Shown: positions 1 through 8,142 of the stretch, piece after piece
Layout: each line of letters begins with the position of its first letter
Position numbering within the stretch: position 1 is the stretch's first letter
Source: Glaciecola sp. XM2
Lineage (GTDB): Bacteria; Pseudomonadota; Gammaproteobacteria; Enterobacterales; Alteromonadaceae
Direction: 5' to 3'
Assembly (NCBI RefSeq): GCF_018595715.1
Contig: NZ_JAHEOJ010000025.1
Span: 252,300-316,299 of the forward strand
Length of the DNA stretch: 64,000 bases
The notes under the pieces: model-generated
Seen by the model: only the letters and a program-made list of their open reading frames with translations
The model's database searches: none
What the model was told of the DNA's origin: nothing
Made by a program: the position numbers and the translations under genes

Positions 1-2
1 AT

Positions 3-470
3 GTGTTAAATGAACTTCCGGCTCTTATCGAGGCGCATTTTCCAGTATCAAACAAGCGCGCTATCAGCGGCCACTCTATGGGCGGGCACGGTGCATTAAC
101 CATTGCGCTGAAACATCCAGAAAAATATGTTTCAGTGTCAGCGTTTGCGCCCATCGCTAATCCCACAGGTTGTCCTTGGGGGCAAAAAGCATTTTCAACG
201 TACTTGGGAGATGATGAGTCTACTTGGAAACATTACGATGCAACATTGCTAGTAGATAAAGCAAGCGCTTACTTACCTACGCTTATCGATCAGGGCAGCG
301 CTGACAATTTTTTACAAGATCAATTAAAACCAGAGGCGTTGATTGAGGCTGCTAAACGTGCTGACTATACCATTGGGTTTCGCATGCAAGAAGGTTATGA
401 CCATAGTTACTATTTTATTGCGAGTTTTATCGAAGATCATATCGCTTTTCATGCGCAGCACTTAACCTAG
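3..470 (+). CDS. S-formylglutathione hydrolase, C-terminal part (gene cut by window start)
   Basis: This is the last ~155 residues of an esterase-D/S-formylglutathione hydrolase, the enzyme that hydrolyses S-formylglutathione to formate and glutathione in formaldehyde detoxification. Visible are the nucleophile elbow GHSMGG, the following family stretch [18 protein letters not shown], an acid-residue region DQGSADNFL and the catalytic histidine in GYDHSYYF. The family is usually about 280 residues, so roughly 120 N-terminal residues lie upstream of the window. The GTG at base 3 is only an in-frame codon, not the start. The usual partner, a glutathione-dependent formaldehyde dehydrogenase, would be expected just upstream. 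Confidence 0.9.
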   Translation: MLNELPALIEAHFPVSNKRAISGHSMGGHGALTIALKHPEKYVSVSAFAPIANPTGCPWGQKAFSTYLGDDESTWKHYDATLLVDKASAYLPTLIDQGSADNFLQDQLKPEALIEAAKRADYTIGFRMQEGYDHSYYFIASFIEDHIAFHAQHLT

Positions 471-630
471 GAGTTAAAATAGTGGCATGCATCCACTATT
501 TTACGGTCAAATTATTCTATTTTTCGCTTGTTAAGCGCTCACCCAGTGAGTGCTTACATACATCAAAATCCTTTAAAATCAACATATTTCTTTAAAACCC
601 CTAAATCGAAGAATCATCCGGCCTTGCGCC

Positions 631-1104
631 CTATTCATCGTTAACTTTTTCCTTTCTCGTCAAAATTTCAGGCCCAATCTTCAAGGTTGCGGTTGCTACA
701 CTGACTTCAAAAAAGAACGATAGTAGCCCCCCGGTCATCAATATTAAAGCAAGTATAAATGTACTTAAAATAGCCACATCTAAACTAGGCGCGACTAAAC
801 CGTTTACTAATAACAATATAACATCTATACAAATGGTCACGGCAGCGGCGATTAAAAACGTAATCGCCCAGTTGGCAAAGCGCATACGGCGTCGAAGCGA
901 GCGGATCTCAATTTTAGCTTGCGCACTGTCTTTAAAAGTCTGTGCGCATTCGCCACCCTCTTCAAAAGATCGCGCGCGGTCAATCACCCTGGCTAACCGC
1001 CCGGTTACAACATTTACCATGGTGCCAATGCCTACTAGTAAAAATACAGGAGCAAGTGCAAGCTGAATGAGCTTCACCGCGGATTCGGCGATCGTTAAGT
1101 CCAT
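631..1104 (-). CDS. DUF2721-family membrane protein
   Basis: A 157-residue inner-membrane protein with a hydrophobic N-terminal segment (AVKLIQLALAPVFLLVGIG), a cytoplasmic basic loop (SLRRRMRFANWAI) and two more hydrophobic segments in the second half. The opening followed by GRLARVIDRAR is the pattern of the DUF2721 family, whose function is unknown. The ATG at 1104 is preceded by a good AGGAG ribosome site. It is a single gene; its neighbours (formylglutathione hydrolase and cold-shock protein) give no functional hint. Confidence 0.8.
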   Translation of the reverse strand: MDLTIAESAVKLIQLALAPVFLLVGIGTMVNVVTGRLARVIDRARSFEEGGECAQTFKDSAQAKIEIRSLRRRMRFANWAITFLIAAAVTICIDVILLLVNGLVAPSLDVAILSTFILALILMTGGLLSFFFEVSVATATLKIGPEILTRKEKVNDE

Positions 1105-1230
1105 GATGCACTCCTAGGAACTTGGCTGTTGTTAATGATTTGGCACAATCTCATGACAGTGCTCTTAAAAGCATATTACGTAAGCTTTTAATATCAATCA
1201 ATAAATCACCAGACCTTAATTTATAGGCAT

Positions 1231-1266
1231 AAAAAAAGCCCCGACACCAAAATGTCAGGGCTTTTG
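1231..1266 (-). terminator. Rho-independent terminator of the cold-shock gene
   Basis: Read on the minus strand, the arms AGCCCTGACA and TGTCGGGGCT pair with one G-U, separated by a short loop and followed by a run of seven T. It lies 15 bases past the stop of the cold-shock gene. Confidence 0.9.
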
Positions 1267-1280
1267 AAATCAATAATAGC

Positions 1281-1487
1281 TTAAAGAGCTACGATGTTCT
1301 CTGCTTGAGGGCCTTTTTGACCGTCAGTTACAGTGAACTCAACTTTTTGGCCTTCAGCTAAAGTTTTGAAACCGTCGCCAGAGATTGCGCTGAAGTGTGC
1401 AAACACGTCAGGACCAGATTCTTGAGCGATAAAGCCGAAGCCTTTAGATTCGTTAAACCATTTAACCGTACCGGTAGTTTTAGACAT
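1281..1487 (-). CDS. Cold-shock protein, CspA family
   Basis: A 68-residue single-domain OB-fold nucleic-acid-binding protein (CSD family) that acts as an RNA chaperone. Both RNA-binding motifs are intact: KGFGFI (RNP1) and DVFAHFSAI (RNP2 region). The opening [18 protein letters not shown] is typical. The in-frame codons further upstream would add 15 non-homologous residues, so I place the start at the ATG at 1487, preceded by AGGTTATT. It has its own promoter about 160 bases upstream and its own terminator, so it is monocistronic. The long leader suggests CspA-type post-transcriptional control, but other constitutive Csp paralogues share the protein motifs. Confidence 0.95.
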   Translation of the reverse strand: MSKTTGTVKWFNESKGFGFIAQESGPDVFAHFSAISGDGFKTLAEGQKVEFTVTDGQKGPQAENIVAL

Positions 1488-1646
1488 AATAATAACCTGT
1501 AATAAAAAATTGTTAATAGTGCTCACTTGCAAAATGCAAATAAACGGGTGTAGCTGAAATTAGAGACTGATACTTAAAACTGCAGGACGATGTAATATGA
1601 ATAAAACAATGTAATGTAGGGTAAAGAATAGACTTCTCTCTAGCTA
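1488..1646 (-). promoter_or_regulatory. Long 5' leader of the cold-shock gene
   Basis: The predicted transcript starts near 1646 and carries a leader of about 159 bases before the ATG. The Escherichia coli cspA leader is of about the same length and acts as an RNA thermosensor. The leader here is AT-rich and contains no convincing ORF. Its sensor function is inference from length and gene identity only. Confidence 0.5.
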
Positions 1647-1652
1647 AGGCGG

Positions 1653-1681
1653 ATATTACGCCCTTTTTTTTAGAATGTAAA
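1653..1681 (-). promoter_or_regulatory. Sigma-70 promoter of the cold-shock gene
   Basis: On the minus strand TTTACA (1676-1681) and TAATAT (1653-1658) are separated by exactly 17 bases. The spacing and near-consensus boxes make this a strong candidate promoter. The spacer carries an A-tract. Confidence 0.65.
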
Positions 1682-1856
1682 ATCTTTTTATTTATCGATA
1701 ACACTTTGTTTCTTTTTACAATAAATCAGCGCGGACATACATCATGCGTCTAACGCATTCATCTAAATCAACAAACAGCGAAAAAGTGAGCAGTAATGTA
1801 GTTACGGGATGACCGGTATCTTCATCCCTATTTTCTTGTATGCTAGGTTTGCGCGG

Positions 1857-2066
1857 CTAGTAGCATGAGTTTGGTGTGCTGTCAGGGTTAATATCGCCGC
1901 TCACTTCGTCGGGGTCAACGTCGTGATCTAATAGCACTCCACGCACAAACTCAATGTGTTCAAGAACATTTTTGTAATTTTCACCGTATTCATATTTATT
2001 TACTTCAATTGCTTGTGGCATGTAAGTAAAAGCAATTTTTAGTGCAAGTAACTCATCATCTTTCAT
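1857..2066 (-). CDS. Small acidic hypothetical protein
   Basis: A 69-residue acidic protein I do not recognise. The frame extends upstream to a TTG at 2132, but that extension lacks a ribosome site and looks like read-through, so the ATG at 2066 (MKDDELLALKIAF) is preferred. No signal peptide or membrane segment is seen. The mid-region EHIEFVRGVLLDHDVDPDEV suggests a helical, acidic soluble protein. It is divergent from the iron alcohol dehydrogenase gene, with about 110 bases between the starts. Confidence 0.55.
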   Translation of the reverse strand: MKDDELLALKIAFTYMPQAIEVNKYEYGENYKNVLEHIEFVRGVLLDHDVDPDEVSGDINPDSTPNSCY

Positions 2067-2176
2067 CGTATTGGCGCCAAAATATAGATAAAATGTAAAC
2101 GAAGCTAATGGAAGTTCGGATCGTTGTTGCAACCACCGCGTAACAATAAAAGAAACTATTGAAAGGAATCACATTT

Positions 2177-3337
2177 ATGCATGCTTTTGAATTTCATGCG
2201 CCAAAGAGCATCATCTGCGAAGCGAACGGGATTTTAAAATTACCCAGCTTATGCGCCAAATTGGGCATTCACAGGCCGCTTGTGGTTACCGATGCCGGCT
2301 TGGTCAAGCATGGATTATTAGATGAGCTTACCAAAAGCTTCAGGCAAGCCAACTCAACAATTGCATTATCCATATTCGACGAAGTAGAAAGCGACCCTAG
2401 TGAAGCAACCGTGCTTAAGGGGATTGACCTTTGTAAAAGCCAGGCGTGCGACGGAGTCATCGGCTTTGGTGGTGGCAGTCCTATGGATGTGGCAAAAGTG
2501 ATTGCATCAGCATCTAGTCAGACAGTGTTGCCCAGTATGTACGGTATAGATAACGTGACTGAGCGTTCGTTGCCCTTAGTCCTAATCCCGACAACATCAG
2601 GTACCGGGTCGGAAGTGACCCCCATTGCGATTTTAACAACGGGGAAAACCACCAAAGCAGGTATTGTTTCTGCGCAGTTAATTCCTGATGTGGCAATACT
2701 AGATGCACACCTTACCCTTAATTTACCCTCTCATGTGACAGCCGCGACCGGCATTGATGCGATGGTACACGCCATCGAAGCATATACTGGCAAGCACAAG
2801 AAGAATATTTACTCCGACATGTTGGCTACCAAAGCCTTAAGCTTGCTATCGAGTAATATCAAAACAGCGACATTTGACGGTCATAATCTAGCAGCACGAC
2901 AAAACATGTTGCTTGGTGCTTGCTTTGCTGGCCAAGCATTTGCCAATTCACCCGTGGCGGCAGTGCATGCTCTAGCATATCCACTTGGCGGACATTTTCA
3001 TATTCCCCATGGCTTGAGCAATGCTTTAGTGCTGCCTTATGTCATGCGCCACAATCTGAGTGCATGTCATCAGCTTTATGCAGAGCTAGCAGTGCATATC
3101 ATGCCGCACAATATCGATAAGCAAGACTCGATGGACCTTGCACGCAGCTTAATTGAGTATATTGAAATGCTCATAATCGACTTGAAGTTGCCCACTCAAT
3201 TACGTGCACTGAACATCACCCTAGAAGATTTACCGAAGCTAGCAAGCGAAGCGATGCTGCAAACACGCTTGCTTATTAACAACCCTAGGGAAGTCACCCA
3301 AGATGATGCCCTGCGCATCTATCAGCAGGCGTTTTAA
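2177..3337 (+). CDS. Iron-containing alcohol dehydrogenase
   Basis: A 386-residue group III (Fe-ADH) dehydrogenase, which interconverts alcohols and aldehydes or ketones with NAD(P). Evidence includes the dinucleotide-binding glycine motif GFGGGSPMDVAKV, PTTSGTGSEVTP, the family signature GIDAMVHAIEAYTG, and the metal-site stretch AAVHALAYPLGGHFHIPHG with the expected histidines. The start is the ATG at 2177, with a GAAAGGA ribosome site, rather than the TTG 18 bases upstream. It is followed after 35 bases by a thioesterase gene in the same direction, so the two are likely cotranscribed. The substrate cannot be told from sequence; the closest members are broad-specificity alcohol or 4-hydroxybutyrate-type dehydrogenases. 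Confidence 0.9.
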   Translation: MHAFEFHAPKSIICEANGILKLPSLCAKLGIHRPLVVTDAGLVKHGLLDELTKSFRQANSTIALSIFDEVESDPSEATVLKGIDLCKSQACDGVIGFGGGSPMDVAKVIASASSQTVLPSMYGIDNVTERSLPLVLIPTTSGTGSEVTPIAILTTGKTTKAGIVSAQLIPDVAILDAHLTLNLPSHVTAATGIDAMVHAIEAYTGKHKKNIYSDMLATKALSLLSSNIKTATFDGHNLAARQNMLLGACFAGQAFANSPVAAVHALAYPLGGHFHIPHGLSNALVLPYVMRHNLSACHQLYAELAVHIMPHNIDKQDSMDLARSLIEYIEMLIIDLKLPTQLRALNITLEDLPKLASEAMLQTRLLINNPREVTQDDALRIYQQAF

Positions 3338-3372
3338 ATTTTTCATGTGTCCTTCAGGAGCATCTATACCCC

Positions 3373-3810
3373 ATGAGTAAACCTACTGCAGAAACCTTAA
3401 ACGACTATGTAGCGTTTTTTGATATCACCACACGATGGATGGATAACGATGTATATGGGCACGTGAATAATGTTGTCTACTACAGCTATTTTGACTCGAT
3501 AATCAATCAATACATGATTGAGAAAGACGTACTGGACATTCATCACGGTGATCAAATAGGCTTAATGGTGCAATCTCAATGTCATTATTTCGCTTCAATT
3601 GCCTTCCCCGACAAAATATCCGGGGGAATAAGAGTGAATCGGCTTGGCAATAGCTCTGTGGAATATGGCGTTGCGATATTTAAAGAAGGTCAGGAAAGTG
3701 CATGTGCGCAAGGCAGTTTAACGCATGTGTTCGTGCAGCGAGATACGCAAGTACCCAGTGCTATCACCGGCGAATTACGTCTGGCCCTAGAAAGTCTATT
3801 GGTATCTTAA
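3373..3810 (+). CDS. Acyl-CoA thioesterase, 4HBT/hot-dog family
   Basis: A 145-residue single hot-dog-fold thioesterase, hydrolysing an acyl-CoA to the free acid and CoA. The N-terminal pattern RWMDNDVYGHVNNVVYYSYFD is the classic 4-hydroxybenzoyl-CoA thioesterase motif with the active-site aspartate followed by GHVNN. AGGAG lies just upstream of the ATG. The gene follows the iron alcohol dehydrogenase by 35 bases, so the pair may process the acyl and aldehyde parts of one degradative route; that link is inference. Confidence 0.85.
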   Translation: MSKPTAETLNDYVAFFDITTRWMDNDVYGHVNNVVYYSYFDSIINQYMIEKDVLDIHHGDQIGLMVQSQCHYFASIAFPDKISGGIRVNRLGNSSVEYGVAIFKEGQESACAQGSLTHVFVQRDTQVPSAITGELRLALESLLVS

Positions 3811-3919
3811 ATAGTGGCAATAATGCAATAAGTGGAAGTTGTTTTACAACCACTACGAGTATGCAACATAACATCCTGTATATGATATACAAACTCCAGA
3901 TAAGAAGAGTGTTTTGAAC

Positions 3920-4219
3920 ATGAGCATAACACCAAAATCAAAAGCCTCTTGGGCGATTTTTATGATTGGTCTAGGTTCTCTATTGTTCTCGATGTGGGTG
4001 CAAGGACGTATGTGGCAAGTGGAGATGGGGTTAAGACCCGTATCAAGCGGCGGCGGGGAATATATGATGGCTTTGTTTGTTGGAGTCCCTTCATTGCTTG
4101 TTTCCATTTTGTTGCTCAGTTTTGCGGCATTTCGTAAGCAGTGGCAATCCGCTATCGGTGTAGGCGCGTTTGGTCTGTCTCTCATCCTACTCGTGGGCTT
4201 CGTTATTGTGGGTACCTAA
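3920..4219 (+). CDS. Small three-helix membrane protein, unknown
   Basis: A 99-residue protein with three hydrophobic stretches: ASWAIFMIGLGSLLFSMWV, MALFVGVPSLLVSILLLSFAAF and GVGAFGLSLILLVGFVIVG. I do not recognise the family. The ATG at 3920 follows an AGAAGAG ribosome site; a TTG two codons earlier is also in frame. It lies 109 bases after the thioesterase and could share its transcript, but nothing ties it to that function. Confidence 0.6.
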   Translation: MSITPKSKASWAIFMIGLGSLLFSMWVQGRMWQVEMGLRPVSSGGGEYMMALFVGVPSLLVSILLLSFAAFRKQWQSAIGVGAFGLSLILLVGFVIVGT

Positions 4220-4505
4220 ATTCTACGGTTGGAAATCAATATTTAAGCCATGCTTGATTGGCGTTTGTTTTTATTAGGCATGTTTGCCAACCAAATCATC
4301 AGCGAAAATTATTGCTTAATCTATAAATAACGATGTAGCTCGACAGGCCCTTATGGGGCAATTAGCCGACGGATTAAAAGGACTAAATTAGACATACAAA
4401 ACGTAATTTCAAACATCCACATAGCCGTTATTGTTTCGTTATGATTTTAAAAGCTTGGATAACCACTTGGTAAAAAGCATTTTATTGATGTTTTCACTTT
4501 CCCAT

Positions 4506-4940
4506 CTAAGTGTGAGTTTTGTTCACTTTTTTCTCATGATTTTGCCCAATGACACGCAAAATATCACGCCAGCTCACAATCCCTACTGGTTCAAAATGTT
4601 CATTTACAATAGGAATGCACGAAATGCTGTGTTCATTGAAGATAGCAATGGCATCGTACACATTCGCATCGGCCGTGAGGGTGATGGGTTTACGCGTCAT
4701 GATTTGGTGCGCTTTACGGTTTAGCGTTAATTTGTCGCGCACCTTTTCATTAGCTGTACCAACAAACGGACTTGTCGCTTTCAGTAAGTCTCTATCGGAG
4801 ATGACGCCATAGAGTTTTTTATCTTCAACCACTAACAAATGATGGAACTTAACATTTTCAAAAATTTCTTTTAATACCTTCAACGTATCATCAAACTCCA
4901 CCGTTACAATCGGTTGAGTCATAAGTTTTTTAATCAGCAT
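4506..4940 (-). CDS. Tandem CBS-domain protein
   Basis: A 144-residue protein made of two CBS domains, which bind adenosyl nucleotides and usually act as regulatory modules. CBS1 spans about residues 6-60 (LMTQPIVTVEFDDTL to YGVISDRDLL) and CBS2 about 80-135 (IMTRKPITLTADANV to GIVSWRDILRVIG). Both end in the typical GxxSxRD turn. No effector domain is attached, as in AcuB-like stand-alone proteins. I take the ATG at 4940; a GTG two codons upstream is possible. It is a single gene, convergent with nothing and separated by about 285 featureless bases from the gene to its left. Confidence 0.85.
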   Translation of the reverse strand: MLIKKLMTQPIVTVEFDDTLKVLKEIFENVKFHHLLVVEDKKLYGVISDRDLLKATSPFVGTANEKVRDKLTLNRKAHQIMTRKPITLTADANVYDAIAIFNEHSISCIPIVNEHFEPVGIVSWRDILRVIGQNHEKKVNKTHT

Positions 4941-5016
4941 TTGCACCCCGCCATAAAAGACTACATTGAAAATAATGAGTCGGCACAGGCATCATGAGGG
5001 CCTGCGCCTTGTAAAG

Positions 5017-5787
5017 CTACCTATTGAGTAAGTCTTTAAGTTTATCTTTACCTTTTTCTATCAGCTTGTCTTTTTCTTCTTCAAGTTTCTCTTTGGCTTT
5101 TTCTTCTAGGCGTCTTTTTGCTTCTGCTTTTGCTTGTTCAATCACGTTGTCTAGCATCGCTTCGACAATCGCGGCGCCAACTTGATCTGCAGGCAGTCCG
5201 TTTGGCATGCCAATTGACCCTGCATTAAATGTTGGAAGCGTGATTTCATAAGACTTCGTATCAAACTGCAAATCGCCAGTATTGAGCTTTTCAAAATCTA
5301 ATTTAAGACGCACGTTACTGACCGTTACATTTTCAACTATCACTAACGGATTCGGTCCTGCGCCAGTATCTGCTGGCGGCGCATCTGACTTAGGAAGATT
5401 AGCGCTTAAGTTATCTTTTAATACAATCAGGTTGCCCTTTCCAGATGCATCAACTTCATAAAGCACTTCTGGCGCGTTAACGCTCACGGTTTGCACTACA
5501 TAAGGCTCGCTAGTCATAGCGCCTAAGTCTAATACTACAGACTCAAGGCTAAACGCGTCAGCAACGCTGAAACCTTCAGGGTTTTCAACGTCCAAATCGT
5601 TAATGGTCAAACGCCCCTCGGTTACCGATAAATCCACATTGAATACGGTTACCGGTGTGCCTAAAAACTTACTTCCCTGCTGCTCAATTTGGGTGCGGAT
5701 AAAATCGCCTGCACCGCTGAACGCATACCAAATACCGCCAGCAAGCACCGCTAGCAACAAAGCTGTGACTAAAAGACCCTTTTTCAT
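5017..5787 (-). CDS. AsmA-like membrane-anchored protein
   Basis: A 256-residue protein with one N-terminal membrane anchor (LLVTALLLAVLAGGIWYAFSGA) followed by a beta-rich periplasmic region. The region carries the pattern of AsmA-type proteins: LGTPVTVFNVDLSVTEGRLTINDL, then NPEGF and FSLESVVLDLG. The last ~55 residues (from about 200) are an extremely lysine/glutamate-rich amphipathic helix (EAKRRLEEKAKEKLEEEKDK). AsmA-like proteins help move lipids to the outer membrane; this short version lacks the bulk of a full AsmA or YhdP, so its function is uncertain. A good AAGGAA ribosome site precedes the ATG. Confidence 0.65.
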   Translation of the reverse strand: MKKGLLVTALLLAVLAGGIWYAFSGAGDFIRTQIEQQGSKFLGTPVTVFNVDLSVTEGRLTINDLDVENPEGFSVADAFSLESVVLDLGAMTSEPYVVQTVSVNAPEVLYEVDASGKGNLIVLKDNLSANLPKSDAPPADTGAGPNPLVIVENVTVSNVRLKLDFEKLNTGDLQFDTKSYEITLPTFNAGSIGMPNGLPADQVGAAIVEAMLDNVIEQAKAEAKRRLEEKAKEKLEEEKDKLIEKGKDKLKDLLNR

Positions 5788-6007
5788 CTGTATTTCCTTT
5801 TATTAACCATCTATTTTGAGCCAAACCAACGTCTATAAATGATCATACCCTACAATCATTACGACGGTCTCTTACTATTGACGTTACTATAACAAATTAG
5901 TGCATTTTTTTATGGTTATTGCATCTGAAATTATTGCGTCTCTCCTCAGCTTCTGTAATGGTAACCTTTGGCCAAAATTTGATCTCACAACACCACATGG
6001 AGCACTT

Positions 6008-7288
6008 ATGAAACCCGAGACGATTGCCCTGCATGCAGGTTATAGCAGTGAAGCCACCACTAAGGCTGCCACCACGCCCATTTATCAAACCACCTCATTT
6101 ACCTTCGACAACACGCAGCATGGTGCTGACCTTTTTAATTTGGCGGTCCCTGGCTTTATTTACAGCCGTATTATGAATCCTACTAATGATGTGCTTGAGC
6201 AAAGAGTCGCTGCGCTCGAGGGTGGTATTGGTGCGCTAGCGGTTGCCTCGGGTATGGCGGCTATTCGTTATGCGATTGAAGCGATTGCTGAAGTGGGCAG
6301 TAACATTGTTAGCACCAGTCAGCTATATGGCGGCACATATAACCTATTTGCGCACACTTTTCCTCGTCAGGGTATAGAAGCGCGCTTTGCAAAATCTGAT
6401 GATTACGACAAGGTAGCGGCACTCATTGATGAAAACACCCGCGCCCTATTTTGTGAATCCATTGGCAACCCTGCCGGTAATGTTGTGGATATTGAGCGAT
6501 GGGCGCAAATTGCTCACGATGCTGGCGTACCCTTAATCGTCGATAATACCGTCGCTACCCCAGTATTGTGCCGTGCATTTGATCACGGTGCAGATATTGT
6601 TATTCACTCCCTAACTAAATACATAGGCGGGCATGGCACCACTGTTGGCGGCATTATTGTTGACTCAGGCAAATTTGACTGGGCTGCAAACAGCGAGCGT
6701 TTTGCCATGATGACCACTCCCGACCCTTCTTATCATGGGGTGGTTTACACAGAAGCGTTGGGGCCTGCAGCGTATATTGGCCGCTGCCGCGTAGTACCTT
6801 TGCGTAATACCGGCGCTGCACTTTCAGCAAGCAGCGCCTTTCAAATCATGCAGGGCTTAGAGACGCTTGCGCTGCGCATGGAAAGGCATTGTGAAAATGC
6901 CGAAAAAGTTGCAGCCTACCTACAAGCCCATGATGCGGTTGAATGGGTTAACTATGCAGCATTGCCCAACAGCCCGTATTACGAAACCTGTCAAAAAATC
7001 TGCAAGGGTAAGGCGGCTGGGATCATAAGCTTTGGTATCAAAGGCGGTATTGAGGCAGGCGCGAAGTTTATTGATGCGCTCTCGTTAATCCTGCGTCTTG
7101 TGAACATTGGCGATGCAAAATCATTAGCGTGTCACCCTGCTAGCACTACTCATCGTCAGTTAAGTCCAGAGGAGCTTGCGAGTGCAGGAGTGTCAGAAGA
7201 AATGGTGAGGATTTCAGTGGGCATTGAGCACATTGACGACATACTAGCCGATATTGAACAGGCGCTTAAGAGCAGTCAAACGGCATAA
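6008..7288 (+). CDS. metY: O-acetylhomoserine sulfhydrylase (PLP-dependent)
   Basis: A 426-residue Cys/Met-metabolism PLP enzyme that makes homocysteine from O-acetylhomoserine and sulfide. The order of motifs fits: LHAGYSSEATTKAATTPIYQTTSF, YSRIMNPTNDVLEQR, the cofactor region SQLYGGTYNLF, VDNTVATP, and the Schiff-base lysine K204 in SLTKYIGGHG. The C-terminal GIEHIDDILADIEQAL ends the family. Length and the early HAGY motif favour the sulfhydrylase over cystathionine synthases, which are about 390 residues. The start is the ATG at 6008 with GGAG five bases upstream. The frame continues upstream to 5900, but that part looks like leader. Confidence 0.9.
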   Translation: MKPETIALHAGYSSEATTKAATTPIYQTTSFTFDNTQHGADLFNLAVPGFIYSRIMNPTNDVLEQRVAALEGGIGALAVASGMAAIRYAIEAIAEVGSNIVSTSQLYGGTYNLFAHTFPRQGIEARFAKSDDYDKVAALIDENTRALFCESIGNPAGNVVDIERWAQIAHDAGVPLIVDNTVATPVLCRAFDHGADIVIHSLTKYIGGHGTTVGGIIVDSGKFDWAANSERFAMMTTPDPSYHGVVYTEALGPAAYIGRCRVVPLRNTGAALSASSAFQIMQGLETLALRMERHCENAEKVAAYLQAHDAVEWVNYAALPNSPYYETCQKICKGKAAGIISFGIKGGIEAGAKFIDALSLILRLVNIGDAKSLACHPASTTHRQLSPEELASAGVSEEMVRISVGIEHIDDILADIEQALKSSQTA

Positions 7289-7300
7289 AATGCATAACGC

Positions 7301-7334
7301 GGTTAGGTGCTAGTAGGATCAATAGCATCTAACC
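7301..7334. terminator. Hairpin between convergent metY and crotonase genes
   Basis: Arms 7301-7312 and 7323-7334 pair over 12 bases with one mismatch and a 10-base loop. No T-run follows on either strand, so it may be a transcript end or RNA-stabilising hairpin rather than a classical terminator. Confidence 0.45.
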
Positions 7335-7353
7335 TGTGTAAGCGCTTTAAATG

Positions 7354-8043
7354 TTATAAACTTCCGTCTCTATCGAGCAATATGCACTTGTCTAATGAAG
7401 CTAATAGCTCACTGCGCGCCTTTAGTTTGGTTTGATGGTGAGCGCGCATATCAAGTTTGCTCATCGCCTTGGCGATAGCCGCTACGGTGGGTAAAAACGC
7501 CTCCTCACTGACCACTTTATCTAAAAAGCCTGCAGTCACCGCTTCTTGCGGCGATACCATTTCAGCTAGAATCACCGAGCGATTGAAAAACACAGGTGCT
7601 AGCCTGCCTCTTGCAAGCTCAACGCCGGCATGATGCATGCTCATACCAATAGCAACCTCGTTTAAGCCAATTTTGAAATCACCCTCGACGCCTATGCGAT
7701 AGTCTGCACTGAGCAGTAAAAAAGCGCCTTTCGCTACCGCATGACCAGGACAAGCGGCAAGCACTGGGTATGGAAACGCTAGCAAGCGGCGTGACAAGGT
7801 AGAACCCTTTTCGACCAGTGCCATGGCAGAAGCCATACTTTCACGCATCACCTTTAAGTCGTAACCGCCTGATAGCATGCCAGGTTGGCCGGTCAAAACT
7901 ACAACAGCTTTGGCTTTTTCAGCTTCGTCTAATGCTAGGTTCAGCTCTTCTATCACTTGATGAGAGATAGCATTTACCTTGCCGTTATTAATACTTATGG
8001 TCGCAATGTTATCTGCAATAGTTGTAGTAACTAATGTGCTCAA
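7354..8043 (-). CDS. Enoyl-CoA hydratase/isomerase (crotonase) family protein
   Basis: A 229-residue crotonase-fold protein acting on a CoA thioester. Visible are the first oxyanion-hole region (GQPGMLSGGYDLKVM), the second oxyanion-hole region (PVLAACPGHAVAKGAFLLLSADYRIG) and the helix LNEVAIGMSMHHAGVELARGRL. At the position where hydratases carry the first catalytic glutamate the sequence reads AIGMSM, so the exact reaction is unclear. It starts with TTG at 8043, supported by AGGAGA six bases upstream. It is monocistronic and convergent with metY. At 229 residues it is slightly shorter than the usual 255-265. Confidence 0.85.
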   Translation of the reverse strand: MSTLVTTTIADNIATISINNGKVNAISHQVIEELNLALDEAEKAKAVVVLTGQPGMLSGGYDLKVMRESMASAMALVEKGSTLSRRLLAFPYPVLAACPGHAVAKGAFLLLSADYRIGVEGDFKIGLNEVAIGMSMHHAGVELARGRLAPVFFNRSVILAEMVSPQEAVTAGFLDKVVSEEAFLPTVAAIAKAMSKLDMRAHHQTKLKARSELLASLDKCILLDRDGSL

Positions 8044-8142
8044 AATTATCTCCTAAGTCGCAACTTAACTGACCTGCGTTTAGTGCAATATGACTATGGC
8101 GGGCAAAAAATGCCAATCATCATTTTTTATAATCACATATTG

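Noticed and set aside
4431-4724. Rightward ORF over the CBS gene
   Set aside because: It is the complement of a well-supported CBS-domain gene.
5900-6007. In-frame N-terminal extension of the sulfhydrylase gene
   Set aside because: No ribosome site at its start and no family similarity; GGAG before ATG 6008 fits the known N-terminus.
5840-6007. Possible MetJ operator or SAM riboswitch before metY
   Set aside because: Only a loose GACGGTCT-like string is present, without tandem met boxes or the SAM riboswitch core.
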